Source of the DNA: Ulota crispa
Taxonomy: Eukaryota; Streptophyta; Bryopsida; Orthotrichales; Orthotrichaceae
DNA length: 64,000 bases
Direction: 5' to 3'
NCBI GenBank assembly: GCA_963920765.1
Contig: OY987247.1
Coordinates: 6,978,471-7,042,470, forward strand
The translations under genes and the position numbers were made by a program. Positions 10,912 through 21,105 of the stretch are shown one piece after another (positions within the stretch are counted from its first letter, which is position 1; each line of letters starts with the position of its first letter). The notes below the pieces were generated by a model. It saw nothing but the letters and a program-made list of their open reading frames with translations. It was not told the origin of the DNA and did not search any database.

Positions 10912-12989
10912 TCAAAGAAGATTGCATTTATTTTTAAAAGTTGTTGTTACTAAATTTCCAAATTTTCACATGTTTGCATTTGTTACTCAAATTCAATTCT
11001 TATTCTTGTTTTTATAGATTTAAAAGAAATCTCATATAATCATTTTGTATTTGAAAAATCAGAATTAAATATGTATTTTTAATGTTAGAATGCCGTTCTT
11101 TTTCTAAACACCTTTACAATAAACTAATTAGCGACAAGTATTCCAAATTATTCAGCTGAAAAGAGCTTTCCAAATACTTAAAAATTAATTTAAAATAAAA
11201 GATCAACATAGCTGAAATTTGATTTAATCTGAATTTTAAATTGAGTTCAAAGCGTATTTTGTATAAAGGTTCTCAATAAACCAAAAAACCATTTTAGTCT
11301 CCTTTTGTGTGTTAAGAAAGAGTGTTTGTAGTTTTCTATGTTTAGCCATACAATGCATTGTTACTTTTAAAAAATTTCTCAATCATCTTGAAAGTCTTAA
11401 AATTTGAGGTTCATGGCGTATTCAATTTAGTGGTGTTTCAAAAAAAAATGTAATACTTTAAAGGCAACTATTAATAGATTCATAACCAGATGGGGTCTCT
11501 TTTGTGATTTACAATGTTTATTTACAAGGGTTACACATGGATTATGGCAACTATTTGAATATGAACTTTCAAGTCTCCCATCACTATTACCATTTTAAAG
11601 GTGAGTATTCAATCACTAATAGCTTTAACTACGTATTTAGTTAGTTATAGACTGTTCATGTAATTATAAAATATTTATTGCGCTAAAAATTTGGAGATCT
11701 CTGGATGTTTTGCAAGTAATTTGTAATGTTTTACAAATAAATCATTTTTAGGACTTTATTGTAGATCTTGGACCGTCCACAAGTAGTTGAATATGCAAAA
11801 TTTTGAAAATTTAAACAATTTTGTCCAATACACGGCACAGCTGAAAAATGAAAACATTTCTCTTCAAATGCTCACTAACAATTTCTTTTGGGGACATGAG
11901 TTTAGTGTTTTGAAAACCTAAAATCATTTTCAATAATGTTCCATGATTATTTGCTCAAATTCCCTTTAAAGTGAGGAAAACATTGAAGTTCAAGATTGCT
12001 CCATTTTGTCCATTTGTGAGGGTTTGGAATTAAAAATGATTAGTGTTGGATTTGATATCATGTAAATGTTCTTTTGCTGAGACATTGTAACATTTTTGTT
12101 TTCATTACAATTATTTTAAGTTATGGAATTGTGATTTTTGTAAAACATCCAATAAGTCAAAATTGATAATAGTTTGGTAGAAGTGCAACATGGACATATT
12201 CTCTAAGAAAAATGTTTATAAGAACACCATACCCAAAGCTACAAGTATGACAAAAAGAGTTATGTCGAAGAAATTTATCAGACCTGAGGTTTCTATCACA
12301 ATACATAAAAGGCTGTTATATTATTGAAATGCTTTGCATAAAACAATTATTGAGGATTTTCATTACGAGTTTAAAATAACTTATGCTTATAATCTTGTAT
12401 TTTCTCTAAATTTCAATTTTTCTTTTTTGCTATATCCTAATCAAACCACATATAGTCATATACAGTATATAAATGTATATCATGTTATAATTGAACCATT
12501 AAAAAAAACTATTCATTTCTAAAAACATAACAATTTAAAAAAATATTGAATCAAATCTAGTTTTTCAATTCTGTAATGACTTGAAATAATGTGCAGTTAT
12601 ATCCATTGTGCTTTACTGTATCAGCAATGTTAGGTTTATCAGGATTTTTGATAAGTCGAAATTTATCAATAAATCCTGATGTTCGGTAAGAATTTCCCTA
12701 TATCATTTTAGTTCCAATTCATTAATTTCTTTGTGTTTAATACGGTATATGAACTAAAATTTTGAAAAAAATCGCACGTGAATTAGGTGGTAATTTATGA
12801 GATTACAAATTGATAAGAAACATCATAGGTTGAGTTAGAAAGTATTTCTTTCCCACTTAAAATTGAAAGTACATTTCAAATGAGTAAAATCATATTGGAT
12901 AATAAATTTTTGTTTTAAAAGCAATTTATTTTTCAAGATTTTCCACTTTATTGATGTTTGATGTTTGCATTTTCATGTTGGTATTGTAG
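10912..12989. other. AT-rich non-coding stretch
   Basis: No supported gene. A weak GAATGTGGC-family copy lies near 11680-11800. A short imperfect inverted repeat (ATCAGGATTTTTGATAAG against TTATCAATAAATCCTGAT) lies at about 12637-12682. Confidence 0.45.
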
Positions 12990-13125
12990 GATCAACAAAG
13001 ATGACCGGGTTGCAGGAATATTAAAAAACTCTAAAGAAGGAAAAACTTACTACAATCATGGATTTAGAAGTTATTTAAGAACACATTATCCTTCATATTT
13101 TAATCAATATGAAAATCCCAGATAA
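12990..13125 (+). CDS. Candidate terminal exon of an unidentified protein
   Basis: A TTGTAG acceptor (12984-12989) precedes one base that completes a codon, then 44 codons and TAA. The peptide has balanced composition despite the AT-rich DNA and includes GKTYYNHGFRSYLRTHYPSY followed by FNQYENPR at the C terminus. I do not recognise the family. It needs an upstream exon ending with two bases of a codon, so it cannot join directly to 2153-2329, which ends in phase 0; an intervening exon would be needed. A chance frame is possible, but the aromatic and basic run looks protein-like. Confidence 0.45.
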
Positions 13126-16100
13126 ATCATTTTGGTTTTTTAGGATTATGTATACTATAGATTTTTCAAGTTTTGTATAGAGAACAACAACAATCACCGT
13201 AATATCAAAGTAGGCAAAACAATATGGTTTTTTTTTTTTTTTTTCTCTGTAAACTTTGACAAGTCCTCCAATAATTTTGATTACTAAAAAGTGTATGGTG
13301 TTTATAACTAAAACTTATTGTAACCCATGGCTCAAAAAAAGTAATGCTCGTGCAAACTCAGCACTGTAGTACATTAATGAATTTTAATATTTTGATGTAT
13401 TCTTGCATAACCGTGCTTTTAAAGAATAAATTCTTATTATGTATTTCTTTTTCTTATAGTTCCAATCTTATGCTAATAAAAGAATCATACACAAACTCAC
13501 AAAAATTGTCAATATTCGAATACAATTTTTCTTTGTACATTCTTTCTATTTTACACATTTAAAGTAACAAAATTTAATTAGTGTTATTTATCTTACACAA
13601 ATAATTTCTTTTAGACTTTCAGTTTTAATTTCAATATGTTGAGTTGTTAACAATTCACCTAAAAACAACTTCTACTTGTAAACACTTTGCAACTATTCAG
13701 ACTATGCCAATACTTGAATTGAAACGTTGTTTTTCTTTTTTGACAACCCTTAATCACGGTGAGCAAACTAATGTATTGTATATATTCTGTTGGGAAATTT
13801 TCAGTTTTTGTATACTATCAAATTTCAAGACCATAAAACCAATTACATGATTTTATGTATAAATTTTTGTTAGAAAAGACCAAGGTCAAATGCAAGTCTA
13901 TTCTGTTATTGAAATGTGGTCACCAACCACTCCCAAATCTAAGTTCAAATACTCAAATGCTCAAAATTAAGTACTTGTTACATTTCAGTACGTTAAAGTT
14001 GATTTTTTGCTTTCTCTTTGTTTCTTTACTCGATAATCTTTTGTAAATATGTTTAATTTCAATCTACCTATAACATTTCTATGCATCAACATTGGCAAAC
14101 CGTACCAAATTCTTTAATTCAAATTTTTGTATGAACACTAAAACTCAAATTAAAGAAAAATTCAACAACTTGGCATGTTGAGATCAATTTTTGTCTACAA
14201 TAAGGCTTTTTTTTCAATATTTGCTTGGCCTTTTTGTGTTTTAACTATACTATAGATACCTATATTATAGAGCTAACAATTTCCTTTTTGTAACCATTAA
14301 CAAGTCTTAAAAGGAAAATATGTAAATAATTTGTAGTGAAAATCTGAAAATGATAAGAATTAAAGTATCCTCAAAACATTTTTCCTCCTTTGCTATAACC
14401 TTATAATAAAAAACTAACAATCAAAAATAGTATTTCAATGTGGGTTGAGCTACAACACACAATAGCAAGAATTCAAGCTGCTAAGATAAGTTCATTAAAA
14501 CAAGTACAGTAGCTTATTTGTTTATTTTGTAGATACACAAATATGTTTTAAACCATAATGCCCATGCTTATGTTTTTGGCACCATTAGAAAGCTAAAGAT
14601 GTATATGAAAGCAAAAAAGGAGTCAAGCCTTGGGGACTGCACTCCCCATTTTATTTAAGAATAAGGTTATTTTAATTGCTTTGGTCCTAAATTTTTGACA
14701 TGCCTTTAAAATAAATAAGGGTCATTGTAATGTGTATATGGTCTTTATAAATAACAAAGGGTATTTTATATTGATGAGTTTTATATATTTTTTAGTTCTA
14801 CAATAGGGTTATTTTATTAGAAACAAAAATCTAGGAATATAATAGGGTATGGTCCAGTATAGGTTTAGTATTAATAGGGTAGGGTCCAATGTAGGTTTAG
14901 TATTAATAGGGTAGAGTCCGGTATAGGTTTTAGTATTAAATGTATCTGTAGAATCCAAAGGAGGTTTCCAATGTGCCCTATACACCAGCTATCTTAGGGT
15001 TTACAATGGGTGCGCTCTCTCTATACTACGTGAGGCAGTACAAGGGGAGGATGAAAAGCAAAATTTGTGGTTCAAAATTATGGATGAAATTTAGTTTCAA
15101 GATGGTTTAGGGTATTACTTGTCTTTGCGAGAGGTTGGGTAGGGTTTCTTTATCCTGTTACTCTAGAGCTCTGAAATTTTTGTTGTTCATCCAATACATG
15201 TCTTTATAATGAAAATAGGGTACCCTAAAATACCACAATTTTTTTTTATAATGAAGCGTAGGGTTCATTTAATCTTAAGAATTTAGAAATTTACCTAAAC
15301 ATAGCCCTATGAAAATACACAAAATTTACCTACATAGCCCCCCTTTAATAGGGCCTCAAAGACAAGGTACCCATGAAAATTTGGTATAGTGCACTCCTCA
15401 AGAGTCAAGCTTGTATATGCATCTATTTTGCTACATTGAGTTTATGAAGTAAATTTCCTCTTATTTTGTGATTGAATATGTTTGTTATTTTAAAAGCAGT
15501 AACCATATACACAAAAACCATGTTAGTTTTCCATTCATTTGGATTCTCTATGCATGAGCAAGCTTAAATACGCATACATTTGAATTAGTAAATGTGATTT
15601 AACCCTTGAACAACGGGAAGGCCCTTTGCAGCCAATACAATACGACGTAGTTTTCTTGTATTTGGAATGGATCCGCACCTCTATTACATTTGAGACCAAC
15701 AAAGAAGTTGGAGAATAGATCAATGCGGTTCTAGTGAGCTACTTGAGATCCCAAATTAAAATTTCTTATTGGTAGCAAATGACAATTATAAGTCAACGTA
15801 TATACTATGCCCTATAGGCGTTTAAGGGTTAAAAGTAATTCACATTACCATATTACAGTCTATAAAGATGATAAGTTTTATCATATAAAGTTAAACTCTA
15901 CCTCTATTTTTTACTCATCCTATGAGCAAAACCTCAAAATTTGATACAGTGTTATTCACATGGTATCTAAATAATGAGAAATTTTTACATTGGAATTATT
16001 TTCGGAAATAAAAGGAAAATCATTGATTATGCATACTAATAACTTTAAACATCTAAAGTTGCTAAAGGCAACCAGAACAAATTTTCTACCTTATACAAAC

Positions 16101-17518
16101 ATTTTACTTAGATGTCCATTCATGTTTTCATCAATGAGTAATTGTATTAGTGATTTCAATGAGAGTACAAGTGAAGTGTCAATCCCTTGTTTGCAGGCAA
16201 GCATCAAGGACTTCATCACTACAAGTGGTGCTTGGACAAGGTCAACATTTGTAAGAGAAATGTTTGGATAGTGTCAAGGTCCCCATTCTCTTTTTGTGTT
16301 CTAAGTTGGTTGAATAGAATCTTTCCTTAAAGTCAATGCTTGGATATGATCAACAATTTTTCCTCTCCTAAAACATTGACCTTATCCAAGCACCACTATA
16401 CACAATTGTAATTTCCACAACTTTTTAAAATGCCTATTGTTTGCACAATTTTGAGAGTTGGAAGTTGAGTATGGATTTATTTTGAAGGCAGCTACAAAGG
16501 CTTTGCTTGAATACTAGACTCAAGACTTGAGAATGCATATTTTGTTAGCATTTAGGGTTCAGGGTTAGACATTAACTAAAAGAGTAACACATTTTTAAAT
16601 ATTCATAATGCACAAACAATTTAAAGTTACAAAAAGAATGTAGACTCATTAAAATCCTTCTGGAATTTACTAAAAACAAAAATGTTGTTATAGATTTTTT
16701 GAAATTGGTAAGTGCATAATATTGAGATTCAAACTTCCTTGTTCGTGTATTTGAAAGCATTGGTTTTAAAATGAATGGCTTATGCTGCATGGTCGGAAGG
16801 TCCTCTTAATGAGATATGCACATAATTGTATATGTGGTGCTTTGAAATGTCTAGTTTAAAATAATTCATATATGAACTAAAGTCTCTATTTTAGATATAG
16901 TATTATTAAAATAATGATAATTTTGAAAGTTCTTAACGTTCTTGAAAAGTGCATGTCTACATCACGATATGGTCTTATTGTTCACAACAACTTTAATTTA
17001 ATTTATCTAAATTTAAAAAAAAAGCAAACGATTTTTTTGTGCGTGGGCATGTTCCAAAATACTTGTAAATTGTAATGTGACACTAACTACCTCATTATTT
17101 TTATACAAAGTTCAAGAGGACACACTTCATGAAACTTAGAAGCTCACATTATTTGATCTACCACCAACTCTAACCACAATTGTCTCTTACTTGAAAAGAT
17201 AGCTTGTTCTTTATTGGAATTTCAAACTCTTTTGGATAGTGTTGAATATGTTTTAAATTTATATACTTTGTGTTCCTACAAAGTTTTAGATCCTTGATAC
17301 ACTTTGTTGCTAATTGTTCTAAACTTACATATCTCTTGTGTTTAGAAGATTTTAGATTTCTCAAACACCTCATTGCATAGATTTTTTAAAAAAGAATTGC
17401 AAGATTATTACTTTCTCCAACAACTCTAACTTTGACAGTTTTGGTAAGCTTTAATTATTCTAATTTGGCATTCTTGCAAAATTGGATTGAAAAATTCTTG
17501 ATGAAACTTTGTGAAGTG
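13126..17518. other. Non-coding stretch with minor repeats
   Basis: No supported gene. A three-fold tandem of about 33 bp (GGTTTAGTATTAATAGGGTA core) lies at 14850-14940. An inverted pair GTGGTGCTTGGACAAGGTCA / TGACCTTATCCAAGCACCAC lies at about 16223-16399 and may be a small MITE. Interstitial TTTAGGGTTCAGGGTTAGA lies near 16551. Poly-T runs occur, for example near 13229. Confidence 0.45.
14850..14940. repeat. Tandem repeat, about 33-bp unit, three copies
   Basis: Successive units read GGTCCAGTATAGGTTTAG, GGTCCAATGTAGGTTTAG and AGTCCGGTATAGGTTTTAG, each followed by TATTAATAGGGTA or a variant. Copies differ at several bases, so it is not recent. Confidence 0.6.
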
Positions 17519-17809
17519 CACTGAATATTGCATTTAGGTTGTCCCACACTAATTTCTTAACTTTTTACACTATATAAATATTTGTTGTTGTTATAGTAAT
17601 TTTTATTGATAATTACTGCATTAAATAGTGTTTACATGGCTTGACAACAACAACAAAGTTGTTGAAACACAAAATAGTTCCATTCAAGCTGTAAACCATG
17701 TGAAATTTAAGTTTATAGAAAGTTGCATATGCCTCCAAGTGGCCAAGTGATGAGTCTCCTAGGGTAAGGTAACCTAATTGTCAAGGCAACCTAAATGCAA
17801 TATTTAGTG
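17519..17809. mobile_element. MITE, CACTGAATATTGCATTTAGG family, copy 1
   Basis: Termini CACTGAATATTGCATTTAGG and CCTAAATGCAATATTTAGTG are inverted repeats around 291 bp. The flanking dinucleotide is TG on both sides. The element at 43309-43605 has the same termini and an inverted interior (GATGAGTCTCC, AACCTAATTGTCAAGGCAACC) and is flanked by TA. A 2-bp target site suggests a Tc1/mariner-like origin, but two copies are little evidence. Confidence 0.6.
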
Positions 17810-17990
17810 TGGTATACTTGAATCTACATGAAGATCCTACAACCGCCTTGCTCAATTGCATTATAAAAAATTAAATTCAAACGAGTTATTTTTGTTAAAA
17901 TCAATACCTTAAATGAGGTTGTTTGTTTTCTTTATTTGTTTGTCACATTGAGATCTCCCAAACTATGTGTCCCCCTGTCAAGTGCTTGGT

Positions 17991-18200
17991 ACCTTTCGAA
18001 AGCTCTTGGCAAGGAGGGATGCACGGGCTTAGTTTTGTGGCATTTGGGCCAACGGTGGGAAAGTTATTGAACTCCAAAGTTTTTTATGGATTAAAAATTT
18101 AGAAAATTACTTTTACTTTTATTTTGGAAGCATTCTTAGTATCGTCGGAAAGCTCTTGCCAAGGAGGGGTGCATGGGCTTGGTTTTGTGGCGTTTGGAAT
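17991..18200. repeat. Direct duplication with GGAAAGCTCTTG motif
   Basis: The phrase GAAAGCTCTTGGCAAGGAGG near 17998 followed by GGGCTTAGTTTTGTGGCATTTGG recurs from about 18148 as GAAAGCTCTTGCCAAGGAGG followed by GGGCTTGGTTTTGTGGCGTTTGG. The copies are about 150 bp apart and lie upstream of the SKP1 promoter. Confidence 0.6.
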
Positions 18201-18500
18201 TACTTTCACTTTTCACTTTTCACTTTCACTTTTACTTTTACTTTACTAAAAAAGAAAAGCATGATTAAATTAGGATGAAAATTGGGCCAACTGCACAAGG
18301 CCACACTAGCAATAATAATAATATTAATAATCTATCCAATATTGTTAACTAGAGTTCATTAGATTTTACTTTAGCAAAAAAATCCCATGAATCAATAATA
18401 AAAAAGGACTATTACTTTATATCCTCTCTCCTTAATATATAATCAAGAACCTACTTGAAACAAATTACACTTTATACTTCTTACTTCTTACATACTTTGG

Positions 18501-18510
18501 TTATATATCT
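18501..18510 (+). promoter_or_regulatory. Probable TATA box of SKP1
   Basis: GGTTATATATCTC stands about 40 nt upstream of a pyrimidine-rich tract (TTTTCTTTCCCTTGC) and just before composition shifts from AT-rich to the GC-richer leader starting near 18550. Inferred from position; no initiation site can be seen directly. Confidence 0.4.
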
Positions 18511-18534
18511 CTTTATAGTTTGTTGTGTTTTCTT

Positions 18535-19593
18535 TCCCTTGCATTTCACACACCGAAAGTAGGATTTGGACCCAAGTGAGAGCGCGATCTACGAGCAACC
18601 GAGGGTCACGAAGAAAGCGTGGATTCCTCTAAGCAAACTTTTCATCCAACTGAAGATACCAGATTTCATCCATCCAGCAACACTCTCCAATTCATCAAAC
18701 CCTGTTTTCCGGAAGCTTTCAAAGCCGCGCCTCTTTCACGAATAGTCGCTTCGATCCGCTTGGCACTTCTCCGATTCTCGTTCTCAAACTCTTGCCTCTC
18801 CTCTCAAGCGCTTTACAAAATCCTCCTCGCAATCCCGATTCCGGTGCTTTTGATTATCTTTACACCTACTCCGGTGAAAAAATCCAAGGTTTTCTCAAGT
18901 TTTCTCGAGTTTGCTCGTCCGAGATCGATCGACCGCGCTTTGTAAGTAAGTTTTCGAAACTCCTGTCGCTCTCGTGATGTTTATTCCTTGGCGTCGTGTT
19001 TGTGCTGAAATTAAGTTACGTTTGCTTTTTCTCTGGCAATCGGAAGTTCAAAAATCGTGAAGCCTAGGGTTTTGGCCTGTGGTTTTGATTGTTTGTAATT
19101 TGGACGTATTAGTATAGATTTCTGTGTACGTGGAGTGTTGTGTAAAGCGGACCTCGTGTTTGAAATTATGAAGCGCTCGTGTGTATTTTGAGAGGCGAGT
19201 GATTTTCTTGAACGTTGTGTTAGCGTTATTTCACAATATGTGATGCTTTTTTGGTTATGCCAGTGTTTAGTGTTGTACTAGTTCTTGTGAAAGTGCTTTC
19301 TGTAGTTTTTTTTGGAGCGGAGACTCTTTGAAGTAGCTGGTCTGTATTGTTCTGTCATCTGTTTCTTTGTGATGTTTTTTGTCTCGTGCTTTTGACTTGT
19401 CTGTACTCTTGATCTTCATAACTGTGTGCTGGTTACAACGTAGTTAGTTTTCAACCTGTAGGAGCGTGGTTCCTTCGTTAAGCTTTTCTTGATTGTCTAT
19501 CTTTGGAGAGAAAAGTTGTTTTTTATGAGCTTATTGAGGTACTTGTGATGTGTAAGGTTCTGATGGAAATAGTCAATTTGATTTTTCTTGCAG
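18535..19593 (+). other. SKP1 5' leader with a leader intron
   Basis: GC-richer sequence from about 18550 ends at a strong donor (TTT|GTAAGTAAG, GT at 18942). A T-rich acceptor TTTTTCTTGCAG ends at 19593, 29 nt before the SKP1 ATG, so I infer a 652-nt intron in the 5' UTR. A frame open across 18619-18945 begins with GTG, has no ATG support and leads only into the intron, so I read it as untranslated. Confidence 0.5.
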
Positions 19594-19622
19594 GGAACGT
19601 GTGAGTGTGAGTGTTCGTCGAT

Positions 19623-20313
19623 ATGGCCGAGCAACGTGTGAAGCTGAGGAGCTCAGATGAGGAGATGTTTGAGGTTGATGAGGCCGTGGCCTTTGAGTCA
19701 CAGGCTGTGAAGAATATGATCGAAGACACAGGTAAGGATGCTGTCATTCCGTTGCCCAATGTGTCGAGCAAGATCCTTTCCAAAGTGATCGAGTATTGCA
19801 AGTATCACGTGGAAAACCAGAAGCCGACTGAAGATAAGCCGGCTGCGCCCGAGGATGACATCAAGGCTTGGGACGCGGATTTTGTGAAAGTGGATCAAGC
19901 AACGCTGTTCGACCTTATCCTGGTAATCTTTCTCGTCCTTTTCTTATCTCCTGTTCACGTGATTAAGTAAATCCAATTGGTGCTGAACTGTTAATCTATT
20001 TGTACGATCCTTGCTGAACTGTAAATCTATTTGTACGATTCTTGCTAACCTGTAAATCTATTTGTACGATCCTTGCTGAACTGTTAATCTATTTGTACGA
20101 TCCTTGCTAACCTGTTGTAATCTTTGCGTTTTTGAACAGGCCGCCAACTACTTGAACATAAAGAATTTGCTGGATTTGACATGCCAGACTGTGGCGGACA
20201 TGATCAAGGGCAAGACTCCAGAGGAGATCAGGAAAACGTTTAACATCAAAAATGACTTCACGCCCGAGGAGGAAGAGGAAGTTCGAAGGGAGAATCAGTG
20301 GGCATTTGAGTAG
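19623..20313 (+). CDS. SKP1-like protein, SCF ubiquitin ligase adaptor
   Basis: Two exons, 19623-19922 and 20140-20313, joined in phase 0 (CTG|gtaatc ... gaacag|GCC), encode 157 aa starting [20 protein letters not shown] and ending ENQWAFE. SKP1 links CUL1 to F-box proteins in SCF E3 ligases in cytosol and nucleus. The N-terminal BTB/POZ-like fold spans about residues 1-110. The C-terminal Skp1 helices that hold the F-box span about 95-157, including [20 protein letters not shown], the IRKTFNI motif and the [15 protein letters not shown] tail, all near-invariant in plants. The length is the usual one. The intron falls between LFDLIL and AANYLN. The ATG at 19623 is the first in frame; upstream in-frame codons lie in the leader. 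The gene appears intact and functional. Plants often carry several paralogues (ASK genes), so this could be any SKP1-family member. Confidence 0.95.
19981..20114. repeat. 31-bp tandem repeat filling the SKP1 coding intron
   Basis: TGCTGAACTG begins at 19981 and recurs at 31-bp steps (20012, 20043, 20074, 20105). Each unit contains AATCTATTTGTACGAT. Units alternate between TGCTGAACTG and TGCTAACCTG, which suggests a higher-order 62-bp step. The array takes up about 60% of the 217-nt intron and stops 25 nt short of the acceptor. Confidence 0.85.
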
Positions 20314-20640
20314 ATCCTCTTCTGCTTTGCTGAGTATGAGTAGACCGTTGGCATGTAAAGCATATGACCTCAAGCTGACAGTAGATCAAGATCAAGTTTG
20401 TAGTAGATTAACTGTTAGTGTTGGTGCACACAGAACTCATGGACTTCCATTGTCACCTGCATTGTGATATCACCTGGTGAACAATAGTTTGGATATTTGT
20501 ATGTAAGCCATTTGTGCGCATCCGCTTTGTTGATTTCGTAGATGAAAAGGATTTAGGACGATGTCTTTCATCATTTTGTTGGTTTGCTCAGTTTCAAGTG
20601 TCTTCTCATGTCTTAATTTTAAAAATATCCTCTCGTTCTG
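20314..20640 (+). other. Probable SKP1 3' untranslated region
   Basis: Sequence after the TAG stays less AT-rich than the intergenic DNA to about 20600 (for example GGTGTTGGTGCACACAGAACTC near 20420). No canonical AATAAA is seen; plant signals are loose, so the end is not fixed. Confidence 0.35.
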
Positions 20641-20919
20641 TTTGCGCCTCCTGAAAGATGGATTTATACTGTAGACGTTTCAATATCCCCAATGAAGTTC
20701 TGATTGTAGACGGTAGATATCAGATGTCTGTTTACTTTCATACCAAGCCCCTTGGGTTCTGTTGAATGTATTTTCCACCAACTCCCGTGGGTTGACTTTT
20801 GAATATATTTTGCATGTGACTTTTGAGTGTATTTTAAAAACATGAGACTATGAACTTCTGTGATAGTTGTGAGGAATGACATTATAACATTTGAACAAGT
20901 AAAAGTTGAACCCTTGTCT

Positions 20920-21105
20920 ACAAAACTTGTGGGACAACATACACAAAACTTGTGGGACAACATACACAAAACTTGTGTAACATGTATGAACCTTGAAGCA
21001 TACACAACTTGTGTAACATGTATGCACAAAACTTGTGTAACATGTATGCACAAAACTTGTGTAACATGTATGCACAAAACTTGTGTAACACGTATGAACC
21101 TTGAA
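20920..21105. repeat. 23-bp minisatellite
   Basis: The unit ACACAAAACTTGTGGGACAACAT changes to a variant ending TGTAACATGTATG partway along, giving about eight units. One unit is interrupted by TGAACCTTGAAG, which recurs at the right edge. Overlapping open frames here are repeat artefacts (peptide period HTCYTSFV). Confidence 0.85.

Noticed and set aside
16551-16570. Interstitial telomere repeat
   Set aside because: Only two or three imperfect TTTAGGG-like units, too few to support.
18619-18945. 108-codon frame upstream of SKP1
   Set aside because: No ATG at its start, it ends at a leader-intron donor, and its sequence has no domain; explained as 5' UTR.
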